A stretch of DNA of 64,000 bases from the NCBI GenBank assembly GCA_001949185.1, contig BDGG01000018.1, positions 565,210 through 629,209 of the forward strand, written 5' to 3'. The stretch comes from Ramazzottius varieornatus (Eukaryota > Tardigrada > Eutardigrada > Parachela > Ramazzottiidae). Shown here piece after piece: positions 33,595 to 44,628 of this stretch. The stretch's first letter is position 1; every line of letters starts with the position of its first letter. The notes under the pieces are model-generated. The model did no database searches and was not told the origin of the DNA. It saw nothing but the letters and a program-made list of their open reading frames with translations. Position numbers and translations under genes: made by a program.

Positions 33595-34626
33595 GTGCCA
33601 GTATAAAAGATGTGCTTTATCGAAAGTAAACTTTCCCAAGAGTCTTCCTACTTCTGCATCGTCCGGGCTCTGGATTCACACGGCTGCAAGTCAGACCATC
33701 GTACATGGGCCAAGGCCAATGCAAACTCTGCAGAAACAGTCCGTGTCCGTATCGTTGACCCTGACAGAAAGATGGTATTTCGGACTTTGTCCTTCTTCGG
33801 TCTGTTGAACATGAATTCGAATTTCGTTAAGAATGGGGTTGCTTTCAGCGTTTTTACTGTGGGAAAGGCTCGCCTTTTTGTGCGATCAGAGACCAAAGCC
33901 AAGAGAATGTACAAAGATTCTTGGTTCTACACTGTAGAGCTTGCATCATGAGACTAGTTGGTACGGTGGAGCTGCATAACAAAAGTACAAGATACCTTGG
34001 CGTTGAATGAAATTATGACATGCGCCTCTCGCTTGGAAACGTTGAAGGCTGCATTGGTAGCGAACAGAAAACGAAGCCCACAGCAGCCATCGAGGAAAAG
34101 ACTACGCGCATAAGACATCCATCTTATCCAGCCACCCATACCACAAACCAGCAGATGGCAAAGCAGACAAGAGCCACTTTTACTACCATAGACCAGTCAA
34201 GGCGTTGACCTTCTCAGCCGAACAAACCTGCGGCGAATAGGGATAGGAACTGTGGAGGCACATAAGCACCACGCTGGCGGTTTGGCCGATTGACACTGAC
34301 CATTCGACAGACTACATCAATGACGAGCACACTCCAAGCAACTCACGATTGCGGACACTGGACAGTGGGCAGCTTACGCCTTACGGTTTCGGTGTAAGCA
34401 GAGCAGATACATCAATCAATTGCACCTTCTTGATCCCATGTAATTACCTCGTGTTTTCGCAATTTCCCTTCTGGCTAAATATGTCGTTCAGGCATAGGAC
34501 CGCCCCTGATGGACACGGCCTTGATACTTGTTGTTTAACAAGGTCGTGCCGACCTGGGGCGCTTCTTCATGCCTGGCATTTGACTTTTTCGTTACTTAAA
34601 TTGATGTCAGAGTCAGATGGATTGTG
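33595..34626. other. Intergenic region with one doubtful frame
   Basis: A 113-codon plus-strand frame (33610-33951) starts 15 bp past the previous stop and shows no motif; it may be 3' UTR. The rest contains nothing recognised. Confidence 0.4.
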
Positions 34627-35694
34627 ATGGACAACTTTGAATGGCTCCTGAAGTTTGCTATATCGTTCGATTCTGACGTTGAAAAGTTATCCAAGAGAGA
34701 ATGCTGCAGCCTGCAGAAGTCTGCTACGCGTGAGGGTGGAGACCAGACTTCGAGCCATGTTGCACAAGCCAGACTGGACTGCGCCACTGCACCATAGCGA
34801 CCCAACTCTGCCACCTCACCGTCCTCGCCGCTCGCAGCACAAGACTAAAGCACCCTTACTGGCGCAGAAGCCCATTCCCAAAGTCAAAAAAAGTGATTGA
34901 GATAGCCCCGACAGAGTTCAAAGCCTTGATGCGGTACTGTTTCCCCACAAAAGACTACCTGTCGTACGAGAAGCTGGCGTCAGTGCTCGATCCCAGTCCC
35001 ACTTCCGCACCTTCCCTCTGGAGGAGAGTCTTTGACCGACAAGCTGTGCTGGCTGTCTTCTACCAGCTGGACTATGCTGCCGATGTCCCGCGAGTGTCGA
35101 AATGCATACGCATTCGCAAGGAGAGGAACTCCAGCCTGCAGTATGTCTTGGTTCCCACCGTCTATCTACACGGGCAAGAACTGTCCGACTCGCATGTGTC
35201 GGCTATTCTCGGCTCCGCCGTACTTCGCAAGCCGGAAGATGTAACCAGGCTGCTAGAAAGCCTGGATACAGCGGGTATGGAGGAGGAAGATGGGCTAAAA
35301 TTCTGTTAATAGGCAATTCTGATGAAATCTTTAAAATTATCTCGTCCTGTGTTTCTTTAACGGAACCCAGCAGTCTCTTCGCACTGCAATCGCAATTCAC
35401 CGCCACTCCTACCCGCACTCTGCAGCCAAAGCCTAATATCTCCTTCCTTCCGGTGGTGTCCAGCCACCGAAAGGTGGAAGCCTACCAGCTTCAAATGAAC
35501 AAAGTTGTTTCTTTGCTTTAGCCATCCTTGAGAAGGACAAACCAAAGCAGCATAAGACCCGACGGAAACGACGTGATATGCCGGTCAGAGGTCCTTCGCC
35601 TCCTGGCCAGATTATAAGCACAGCCTTTGATGGCGGCTCGGGTATCGATGCATCCCTTTCAGCAAAATTGACGGTCAACTTCACGAATTTCTGA
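34627..35694 (+). CDS. Unrecognised multi-exon protein, frame disturbed
   Basis: An ATG at 34627 opens a protein-like frame (MDNFEWLLKFAISFDSDVEK) that continues in another frame as a Pro/Arg-rich linker (DPTLPPHRPRRSQHKTKAP). It shifts again at a run of seven A (34886-34892) into VIEIAPTEFKALMRYCFP, KLASVLDPSPTSAPSLWRRV and VPTVYLHGQELSDSHVSAIL. After a donor near 35275, a middle exon appears to give FALQSQFTATPTRTLQPKPN. The last exon, after CTTTAG at 35521, reads AILEKDKPKQHKTRRKRRDM and ends LTVNFTNF at TGA 35692-35694. The coding-like composition in consecutive frames supports a real gene with base errors or decay. No family recognised. Confidence 0.38.
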
Positions 35695-35697
35695 CTG

Positions 35698-35703
35698 AAT
35701 AAA
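35698..35703 (+). terminator. AATAAA poly(A) signal
   Basis: Hexamer 4 nt past the TGA of the preceding gene and 23 nt before the next ATG. Confidence 0.5.
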
Positions 35704-35726
35704 TTGGGCTTGTCCTTACGGATAAA

Positions 35727-36633
35727 ATGTTTGGTCTCTATGGGTTCCTGAAGCAGCCAAGCGGTCCAGTTCCTCCTGAATGCATTGAGCTTCACAACAC
35801 AACCGCACCGTGGAACTTCTCGGTTCCTGGTGAGGGCAAAGTAGTCTTACATGAGCTGTACCCTCAGGTTCTCATTGAGGAACAGGCCATGCTCACTCTT
35901 CAGGTACGAACGTGTCGACATAACGGCTTCACAATATGGCGAGTCGGACGATGAATTCACCCACATCAACACTGAAGACGTGCGCCGCTTGGGAAAATAA
36001 TCAAACTCGATCAGATCGCTTTCCCAAGTGGCGTACACTCCCAGCCATTGACACTGAAAAGGTGCGCCACTTGTGGTGACAATCTGGCAGAAATCATCTG
36101 CCGACGTCCCGTTTGATCCTATGATTTCTTTTATGGTCTACTGAAATCGAGCCGTATTATTTTTAGCGACAGTCTAGCATGTACAAATGGTTCATATTCA
36201 TCCAGCTCCTCGGCGGCGAACGAGGTCTCTTCCGGTTGAGTTCTATATGGGTCAACGACAAGAGCGGCCAAATGATGGAGGTTCTGGGCAAGAACGCCAT
36301 CTTTGCTCTCGATCGTAAGTAATGTACACATCGTGATTATTCCTGAGAAAGGGAGTTCCGGAAGGAGAGACAACACAGTTATTCCTGAGACTTTCGGTAA
36401 AATTAAACTGTATACTCAGAGTTTTATTTCTGTTGGTAGAGCATGTAGTGGATGTAGTCAAGGCTGGAATCTTGGCGTTAGCCAAGAGCGTGCCCGGACG
36501 AAATGTATCGACGAAAAACTTTCTTTCGACCAGATTTTCTTCTTGGCGTGGGGCAAATGCCGAAGCCATCCGTGCGGAAGGTGCTTTGCCCAAGAAAGGA
36601 CTGAAACGGAGCCTGACTAATGATTCGAAGTAG
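35727..36633 (+). CDS. Unrecognised 172-aa protein
   Basis: Three exons with good sites (35727-35903, 36167-36314, 36440-36633) join in frame. The protein begins MFGLYGFLKQPSGPVPPECI, has VVLHELYPQVLIEEQAMLTL, then a semi-hydrophobic stretch (MYKWFIFIQLLGGERGLFRL). The C-terminal half is basic (GILALAKSVPGRNVSTKNF) and ends KKGLKRSLTNDSK. The pattern could suit an organelle or membrane-associated protein. No family is recognised. The first intron holds a hairpin element. Frame preservation across three exons makes it likely real. Confidence 0.55.
35935..36110. repeat. Hairpin element, two modules
   Basis: The first hairpin has lost its left arm. The spacer is AAACTCGATCAGATCGC. The second has arms CAAGTGGCGTACAC and GGTGCGCCACTTG. 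Confidence 0.75.
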
Positions 36634-36785
36634 TTCTGAATATTCACGCTTCCTTACGTCTTTTGAACCACGGTTGCAGCGTGGTGAAGACAATCATTAC
36701 AATACAGTACAGTATCATCGTCAGACTTGTACTCATTGGACTCTGAGTAGTCATTGGTCAGTCATATAATTATGTGATTCGGGAC

Positions 36786-37075
36786 TCAGGGCTGCGACAT
36801 CATAATACAAAAGAAAAGCGGTATTCCGAAAACTATCAAGCTGATGTCTATTATGTCGAAATACATGGGGAGGTGATCGGAAGAGTAAGCTTGAGGGAGA
36901 TACCATGCAAAAGCAGCAGGAACACTGAAGAAAACAATAGCGCACACAAGGAACGTCGTCACCCTTCGTCCTTCGCTGACTCCAGCACCTCTGCTGGAAG
37001 ATAAATCGTGTCCTTGTTAGAAGCAAGGCCAGTCGAAGTTGTCGAACCCAGGCCGATCGATGTCGATTTCGACAT
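36786..37075 (-). CDS. Small two-helix membrane protein, possibly VMA21-like, frame shift suspected
   Basis: ATG 37075 opens MSKSTSIGLGSTTSTGLASN then KDTIYLPAEVLESAKDEG, and hits a stop. In another frame the strand continues at once with VTTFLVCAIVFFSVPAAFAW, then YLPQAYSSDHLPMYFDIIDI and SLIVFGIPLFFCIM, ending at TGA 36786. Two helices separated by a short loop, the first containing a VP, recall the V-ATPase assembly factor VMA21, but no diagnostic residue proves it. A single base error or a missed intron must link the halves. The segment before the shift resembles part of the protein encoded at 14.3 kb. Confidence 0.33.
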
Positions 37076-37409
37076 TTCGAACGGATCGGAAACAAAACGG
37101 ATTTCTTAGCACTGTTTGAAACGAAAGGATTGTTAATATTAGAGAGAAACTTCATTGGAGTTTATGGGGTCAGAATCCGATATACTGTATACATGAAAGC
37201 CACAGTATCACTACGGTATGTTAACTGTGTATAAAAATCAATCGATACTGTCTACGAGAGAGGATGATCAAGAGAGGCCAGAGCACCATGCAGAAAAGTA
37301 GCACAGTACCGCTTTATACTGGTATTACACGTCTACTGAATTTTTAACGTCGTGTCCCAATCAGAAAATGCGAACTGGTATGTTGGGATTTGATAAAGAA
37401 ATCCTTGGT

Positions 37410-38835
37410 TTACGGAAATTGGGTAGGTCTGGAGCTCCGACTCCTAACCTCCGTGATGATGAAACTGGACGCTTGCGAAGGCCGGCTTCCATCATCTCCC
37501 CTCACCAATCGGCTACTCAACGGGGAGCTGGAGCCATCTGCCGTCACCGCCAAATCCGAAGCTCGTAGTTGGTCCAAAGGTACTCCCCTCAACCGCGAAG
37601 GAGCTTCGCATACCGGGCAGGTTCCCGACTTTTCCTTATCACCAGTTCTTCCCACCACCCTACACACTTGTTGCACACCTGCTGAGGTCTTTACCCAGTC
37701 CACCAATGGCTGGAGACCTTCATCGCATTGTAATGGGTTGCCGTATAGAGTAACGTCTTCCAACGCGGTATCGCTGCGCCAAGCTAGCACGAACTCTCGG
37801 GGGATCGCTGACAGACGGTTGTTGTCCAAAAGCAGGAAGCGCAATGCGTTCAGTCGAAGCAGCCCTACATTCAGCAAGCTAGTTCGTACGGAACACAACC
37901 ATACCGGTAACATTCACCAAAAACGGGACGGCGCAGATCCAGATGAATTCACCCAAGTCGTTGTTCCACGTGGCGCACGCTCTCTGTCAATAACACTGTG
38001 CACGTGCGCCACTTGGAAAAATGATCAAAACTCGACAAGATTGTTGTTTTCAAGTAGCGCACACTGGCGGCACATAAAAACGGAAACTTGCACCACTTGA
38101 AACAACGTTTTAGGTGGAAAGTATTTGCCACGTTCTAAATCAGGGGAAATTACCGCGAGGAAGGACGATCAACTGGTTTCCCCTCAAATCCAACCGTTCG
38201 ACCCTTGTTATTCGATCGAACAGATCGTTTGGTAGTTGACGAAGATTATTGTTGCGTAAGTCCAAAACTCGAAGAAGAGCCTGACTGGTAAAAGCATCGA
38301 CCGATACTTGGCTGATTTTGTTATCGGCTAATGTCAGTGACTGTAGCTTGGGCAGGAACCTCAGGCTTTGCCCGTCGATGGATGTAATTTGGTTTTGTCC
38401 TAGGTTCAGTACACCCAACTGGGGTAAATCTGCCAAGGATAAATCCGTCAAGCTCCTGATGTTGTTGCCGGTTAGGTCCAGAGTGAAGAGACGGGAGAGT
38501 CCGCTGGCTGTACTAGCCGAAAGTCGTTCGATACCAGCATTCTTCAGAACGAGTTTGTCTAGTCGTGGCAAGTCACCAAATTCAGGCGGTACGTCCGGTC
38601 CGTACGGCTTAGAACGAGACGGCCCTGAGATGACAATCTCAAGTACTTGGACATTGCGATCGAATCTTGTGAGGTCCAGCGGGGGACTGCGATCCACCAG
38701 CTGGCAGCGGATTCGTTTCTGGCCATCTTGAGCAACGTCACACTGACAGGAAGTCGGACATGCCGCCTCAGTTACCCCTCGTTCCACCAGGATGTAAGAA
38801 GCTACGATGAACAGCATCCAGGACATTCCTGCCAT
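37410..38835 (-). CDS. Secreted leucine-rich repeat protein (LRR-2)
   Basis: Exon 1 (about 38150-38835) starts MAGMSWMLFIVASYILVERG, a signal peptide. It is followed by an LRRNT cap (CPTSCQCDVAQDGQKRIRC) and about seven LRRs such as LFTLDLTGNNIRSL, LGVLNLGQNQITSI and LRVLDLRNNNLRQL. Exon 2 (37410 to about 37858) adds LRFLLLDNNRLSAI, a partial LRRCT cap (NPLQCDEGLQPLVDWV) and a tail with CPVCEAPSRLRGVPLDQL. The intron carries a hairpin element. The tail motif CP-C--P---RG-P-D matches the LRR-1 tail at 15.7 kb, so both come from one ancestor. No membrane helix at the C-terminus; probably extracellular. Ligand unknown. Confidence 0.85.
37935..38125. repeat. Hairpin element, two modules, LRR-2 intron
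   Basis: Modules near 37965-38015 and 38050-38100. The second is diverged (AAGTAGCGCACACTGGC / GCACCACTTGAAAC). Confidence 0.75.
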
Positions 38836-40485
38836 ATCCGGACGCTATTCGCGATTTTGACAACCGCAACAAATGCAGCAAAGAATTCAAACGTTTAAAA
38901 AGTAGAAAATTGTAGCAGAAACTAGTGCTGATTGTGCACCAGGAAGTGCTGCAGGTACGCCGCTGTTTGAAGACGGCATTAAGGCAACGTTCTAGCATTC
39001 ACATTAACATCTCACTTGTATTTTATTTACTGTATTCCCTCGAAAGTTCTGCGAAACACGTGACTGTCGTGGTAAATATCATCCGGCGGGGCACAGAAAG
39101 TATCTATACCTTCAATCAAAGACTGCTCCCCAGTCAAGTGTAAAGATGGGCGACAATCAAACAATCAGCGGTACCAGTGCGGGTGCAATTTACTGCCATG
39201 ATGACGTAATTCGCAGAACTATCGACGGAATACAGTACATAACATTGTGGAACTAATCCATTACAGAAGCACGCGGAAATTTGAATTCATACTTTGTTTA
39301 TGTTTCTCATGACACGACAAGCAGAAAATTCAGTGTCTGTCTACCTGGAAAAACACCGCAGTAGCTGACGCGAAAAACATCGACTGTTGACTGTTACGAT
39401 ACTGAGTGATTCCTGCGTGTTCTTGCACAGACGAGTACTGCCTTCATAAATCGGAAGGCATCCATATTTTATGGACCATTTACGTGGCTAGCTCTGTCTC
39501 TCTGACAAGTCGACAAAACGATCTAGTGTGTTCAGTCTTTTCGATCATCCACCTCAAGCCAAAGCACAGCGGCGCTCAGGACGAGAAAAAACTTGAAAAG
39601 AAAATCATTCAAGTTGCGAAGACTCTTTCAACATGCCATTCTATCCCCGTCAATCCAGAAAGGCTGACCAGAACAATGACTATCGATACGGCTGCGAATT
39701 CCTGTTCTTTCGCCGCTTTAGCTCGCACAGAACAGTCTTATGGGTGATGACGGCGTCTTCCGTATCCCAACTGCAGGCGTGTGACTGTTAAAATTTCGGT
39801 TTTCGATTGCAAAAGAATTTGCTTTCGGGCTTCGGCTGTAACCAGATACTGTACGAGTACTTTACCATCTGGTTTGCTCTTTGACACGCACACAAAATCA
39901 AACCGATTGCTTGGGAAACACCGGTTACTGTGTGCAATTCTCGCCAGTTTCTCACCAGTAAACAGATGGTAACCTTGAACGTGCTTTCCCGTTAACGCTA
40001 TGAGTGTTTCCCCACTAATTAAACTCAAAACGCTCGATGATGTGTGGCCTACAACAACGTAACGCTGCTAAAAACGACAAAGCTGACCTTGAAATATTCT
40101 GCAGTCGAAGATTCGACAAGAAGATGGATATTATAACCAGATTTGCGAGAACGTAAACGTGAGTATAGTTGCCACTGGACCACTGGTGGGATACGCAAGG
40201 CAAGCTTGCGGGCAGTGGTCAAGCGAGACGTCCATGACGTCGTCCAGAGCAGTGCCTTCAGGTTCTCCATTGATTGGTACTGTAGCTCGTTGATTTACTC
40301 TGACAACAATTACACACTTTCGTATTAGAGTTTCATGACTTTCATCTCTGCTTTCATCTATCCAAATCCCATCCAACTGATATATTTTCCTCACTGTGGG
40401 TATACAAGCAGGAATATTCACCGAACAGCAGATCGAGCCAGGTGTGCATTGCTACTAACGGAGGGAATGCTTTGGGGACAGTGCA
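38836..40485. other. Intergenic region with weak propeller-like fragments
   Basis: Minus-strand frames at 39738-40080 read like a beta-propeller blade (LISGETLIALTGKHVQGYHL, then FTGEKLARI), and 40131-40330 carries CLAYPTSGPVATI. I could not link them with credible introns or name a family. A plus-strand frame at 39406-39747 has no motif. Confidence 0.3.
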
Positions 40486-43400
40486 ATGAGCGTGTGGATG
40501 GTCATCCTTCGTCTTGAGCTTCCGACCGAAGCTCGATCTCCGGCCAGCTTTGACTTTGCCAGTAAGTAACTGCCTCTTGCCCTATCATATTATTGTCGTA
40601 ACCTCTCTTCATGTATCGTTTCAGCTGAGCGCCATTCGAAGCAACTATACGAGCCCGTTGTACCACGCTTCTACGACAGTAAAGCCGAGTTCCAAGCAGC
40701 TGTCAAGAGAGCGCGTGGTAAACGCAACTTCCGCTCGTATCGCATCGAGACATATAGCCCGGCCGACGTTGCCAAAAGGACCATGGCTCAAGGAGCCAAC
40801 GAGAAGCCGGCTATTCGATCCCGACATACATCCATGAGATCGGACACTGGAGGAGATTCGGCTTCGGAAAGCGGTGTTTCAAGTAAGAAGTCGAAACCAA
40901 TCTGCTGTCATCAAAAATTTGCTCTTGTCTGACGCTTTTTGCTCTACAGACGACGAATACTGTGTACAGTTCTATTATGGAAATCCAAGCGTCGAAATGG
41001 TCAAAGGAGTCTTGCATCTGTTTCGCGAGAAGTGAGTTAAAAACTGTTCGAAACTAGGATCTGAAATAGACTTGACAAGATTGTTTTCTAAAGTGGCGCA
41101 CGCGTTCAGTCAAGAAGACTGTAAGTGTGCGCCACATGGGAAAGCGATCTTGTCGAGCTGCAATTTATCGTTGGTACTTGACATCAAGTCGTCCCGAATT
41201 TCGGTCAATGGTATCTTGGACTCTTGGCCTGGTAACTTTCTACACTACTTGCTGTTTTAGTGAGCGCACGTCACTGAAGCCCAACGTTGCCCGAAGTTCC
41301 CTTCTGTGTATGCTGGCCGTTCCTGCATACCTGTCCACACATGATCTTCTCCGCTTCGCTGCACCCTTCGCGTACGTAGTCTCCTTCTCACTTCCCTATA
41401 GGCCTTCCCCAAGTCGTATTCATTCGTTGCCGAGTCGCTTAACCGGACTGTGAACTGGTTAACTAGAATTTTTCTTCCCTTGTAGGGCCGAAATTGAAAG
41501 GCTAAAAATCATACGAGACCAGACACCGAACCAGTACATGGTTTTACTACGCTTCCGAAGCCAGGTATAAGAATTCATTTAGGTTATCTTGTTATCCAAC
41601 GTATGGCGCAACATCGACTGGACGTTTTTCTACAATGCATTCTTTTTTCATTGGCAGGAGTCTGCCGACTTGTTTTACGACCATTTCAACGGAGTACCTT
41701 TCACATCCATCGAACCGGGCATCTGCCATTTGGCCTATGTGGCCAAAGTGGACTGTGTCCAAGACATGGAGGTAACAGTACAAAGTGCACTTTAAAAAAC
41801 CAGAAAGAAGCTTACTTGATTGCTCATGCGGATTTGTCCGTGTAGGGTGGTGGAATGAGTCTGAAGGGCGTCACGGAGTTGCCGACCTGCGCTTTCTGTC
41901 TGGAGAGAATGGTAACAAATTCTCCCACATCGTGTCTCTTGACACCGACAACTATCTGTGCGGCAGACGGAAAATGACCACTTGAGTTTTCTAGGATGAA
42001 GCAGCCAATGGGGTCCTGACTATTTTGTGTAATCATTCCTTCCACAGTGCCTGCTTGGACCAGTGGGTCGATTCAAGCTGTCCGGTATGCCGCTACTTTC
42101 AGACGCCGCAGATGGCGGAAGAACAGGCCTGCTCGACCTGCGGCATGTCATCCGATGTGAGTAGTACAACCTCCCAGGCCACAGACAACAAACGATGCTA
42201 ACCCACAGCGCACCTTCTCATGGCTAATGGCTGAGAGGATGCGCCACTTGACAAAACAACCTGGTCGGCTTGACTCTTTTCCCAAGTGGCGCACTATTAC
42301 GGCGTTACTTGGCTCATAGCGTGCGCCACTTGCAAAAGCCATCTTGTCGGTCGCGATTACTTTCCCAAGTGGCGCAGGTTTTTACTGTTATTGGTCGAGA
42401 ATGTGCGCCACTTGGCAAACTCCTGGGTTCTTTGTCAAGCAGTCGTTTGATTTTGAGGTTCTATCTTTCGTAGGATCTGTGGTTATGTGTGATATGTGGG
42501 AATATTGGCTGCGGTCGCTATTCGGACAAACACGCATTTGTGTGAGTCGCTCACCGTAAATCCAGACTTTGTCCTCTCACTTCTTACAAGTTGTGTTTTT
42601 TCGTGTCTGTCATGCAGACATTTTGAAGAGACGCAGCACACGTACGCCCTGAACATGAAAACGCAACGGGTATGGGACTACGTGGGAGACGGATACGTTC
42701 ATCGGCTGATCCAGGGCCAAGATGCCGACAACAAGGTGGTAGAGTACCAAGCCGGAAGTGGACAGCAGGATGAGAAGCTCGAATCGATTACTCTCGAAGT
42801 AAGTCTAAGACAAGCTTGAATGGTGGACAAAAGGAGAGGTTCCATTCGAGAACACGCTGAATGGCTTTCTAGTATACGTACCTCTTAACGACTCAGTTGG
42901 AGTCGCAAAGACATTACTTCGAAGAACGGATAGAAAATCTGGCTCGCGCTGGCGAGGAAGAACGCGAAAAGATGAGGAGAAACTTTGACGAGCTCTTTGC
43001 GAAAGAAAAGCAGCTTTCTGAACAGCGGAGGATAGAAGCCTTGTGTGCTGCGGAACGACGGGCGGAAGAGCTGGGGCAAGAGCTTGAGGCTAGGCTGACG
43101 AAAGAACGCGACGCTTTAGACAAGAAGTACCAACAGGTGCGACCATTTAAAATCCTATAGATGTTTGGGCCGGCAGGTGAGGAATCCAGACAGATCATTT
43201 TTCAAAGTGGCGCACGTTTGCTGTTAATAACACTGCAGGCATGCGCCACTTGGGAAAACGAACAAGATCGCTTTCCGCAGTGGCGCACGCTGTTGGATAG
43301 TAACAATGAGAATGTGCGCCACTTGACAAGACGATCTGGTTGGAACTGTTTGCCTACGTCCCGTTTGTGGAAGGCTTTAAAGACGGTGTTGCTTAGACGG

Positions 43401-43809
43401 TGACGAAACTGGTCAAGGTGACGAAAGACTTGGAGACTGAGAAACACATGAATGAGTGTCTACGGAGTAATCAGAATGAGCATACTGCGATCATTGAGAA
43501 ACTAAAGAAGGAAAAAGAACTGGCCGCGGCTGAAGCATCGAAGGTATGTCGGAAGCCAGCATCATTTCTATGTGTCGAAGAGCGATGAGAGCGTATTGAA
43601 GTGATTGTTTGATCCTACAGGAAATAACGGACTTGAAGGAGCAAATTACCGACCTGATGTTCCACATGCAGACTACCAGTCGCGTCGAAGAGCTGCCTGA
43701 GGCCATACGGCAGGAAATCCAGGAGGGTAACATCAACACACAAGCTTCTGCTAGAAGTGGCGCCAGCACTTCTTCGGCCAAAAGCAGAGCAAGACGGAGG
43801 AACGAATGA
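40486..43809 (+). CDS. BRAP: BRCA1-associated protein (BRAP/IMP), RING E3 ligase
   Basis: A cytoplasmic E3 ubiquitin ligase that, in other animals, restrains Ras/MAPK signalling. ATG 40486 gives the family start ([13 protein letters not shown]). Exons then supply the RRM-like domain ([59 protein letters not shown]) and the RING finger ([40 protein letters not shown]). Next comes the UBP zinc finger: [20 protein letters not shown] across a splice to [13 protein letters not shown] and [14 protein letters not shown] long coiled coil follows ([20 protein letters not shown] onward) with a Ser/Arg-rich tail ending ARRRNE. About a dozen exons; zinc ligands all present. Three introns hold hairpin elements. 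It converges with the ATRX-like gene. Confidence 0.95.
41069..41165. repeat. Hairpin element, one module, BRAP intron
   Basis: AGACTTGACAAGATTG at the left mirrors CGATCTTGTCGAGCTG at the right. The core is intact apart from CACATGGG. Confidence 0.8.
42205..42425. repeat. Hairpin element, three modules, BRAP intron
   Basis: Three successive hairpins with loops CTAATGGCTG, GTTACTTGGCTC and GTTATTGGTCG, all in one orientation, separated by spacers starting AACCTGGTCGG and CATCTTGTCGG. Confidence 0.82.
43172..43365. repeat. Hairpin element, two modules, BRAP intron
   Basis: Modules at about 43205-43255 and 43276-43330. The outer end TTGTTTGCC-type arm is decayed to ACTGTTTGCCTACGTCCCG. Confidence 0.8.
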
Positions 43810-44210
43810 GCTGTCTGAACATTTTTCTGGTTTTATCTCCACAGTGGAAATATGCGGTCTTTCGGGGTAGATGTTATCGTTTTATGGAATTTCAGTCGAG
43901 ATGCTATGTTGGTTCGGTAAAAAAGAAGAAGGTATTTCTAAGGAATAAAATGAAACGAAATGGGAGTATTCGTCCACTGCGAAAACTATAAACAGATGAG
44001 AGAGAATGTATCAAAGAATGTGCTAACATGATGAGATTTCGTAAGAAAGGAGCAAATTCCTGTCAACAATAAAAACATCAAGCATGTTTTCTGTCGAAAG
44101 GAACAAAAATCTGTGGAAGGCTCAACCAGGAACTAAGAATATTCTTTGGCAGTGACGGAGAAGGATTACCCCACGAAATGGATAAACTATAATCACAGGA
44201 TCGAATTCCA

Positions 44211-44239
44211 TGACACGGACACGGACACGGACACGGACT
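44211..44239. repeat. (ACGGAC)n microsatellite
   Basis: About four and a half tandem copies of a six-base unit in the interval between the BRAP and ATRX-like 3' ends. Confidence 0.9.
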
Positions 44240-44444
44240 AACAAAGACCCGGAAGTGCAGTTTCTTGCTCATTGGTCTATTCCTGCCGCATCTTCTGCAA
44301 GACGCTTCGGACGACGCGCAGATCTGTAAGAACGGTCTTGGTAATCTCCTGAGCCTGCTCTTTCCGACTTCCACTGCGTCGTCTCTGAAGGAGAATGTCA
44401 GGGCGTAACAAGAAAATGCCAGCTTGGAAAACAAAGTCAATAGG

Positions 44445-44628
44445 ATTATCTCGTCAAGTGGCGCACTTTCCAGTGCCACTGCTCAACGAATGCTCCGCTC
44501 AACAAAAAAAACTGTGGCGAGTTTCACTGTTTTTCTCAGAGGGCGCACCTTCCCACTATCATTACCCGGAAAAGTGCGCCACTTGTGAAAACGATCTCGT
44601 CGAGTTTGTTCACCGTGCCTGTAAATAA
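44445..44628. repeat. Hairpin element, two modules, ATRX-like intron
   Basis: First core TCAAGTGGCGCACTTTCC without a right arm; second GGGCGCACCTTCCC / GGAAAAGTGCGCCACTTG. Closes ACGATCTCGTCGAGTTTG. Confidence 0.72.

Noticed and set aside
33610-33951. 113-codon plus-strand frame
   Set aside because: No motif, begins 15 bp after a stop codon and is most simply 3' UTR.
39738-40421. Minus-strand beta-propeller gene next to BRAP
   Set aside because: Fragments look protein-like, but joining them needs a 20-bp intron or unsupported splice sites, and no start or family could be identified.
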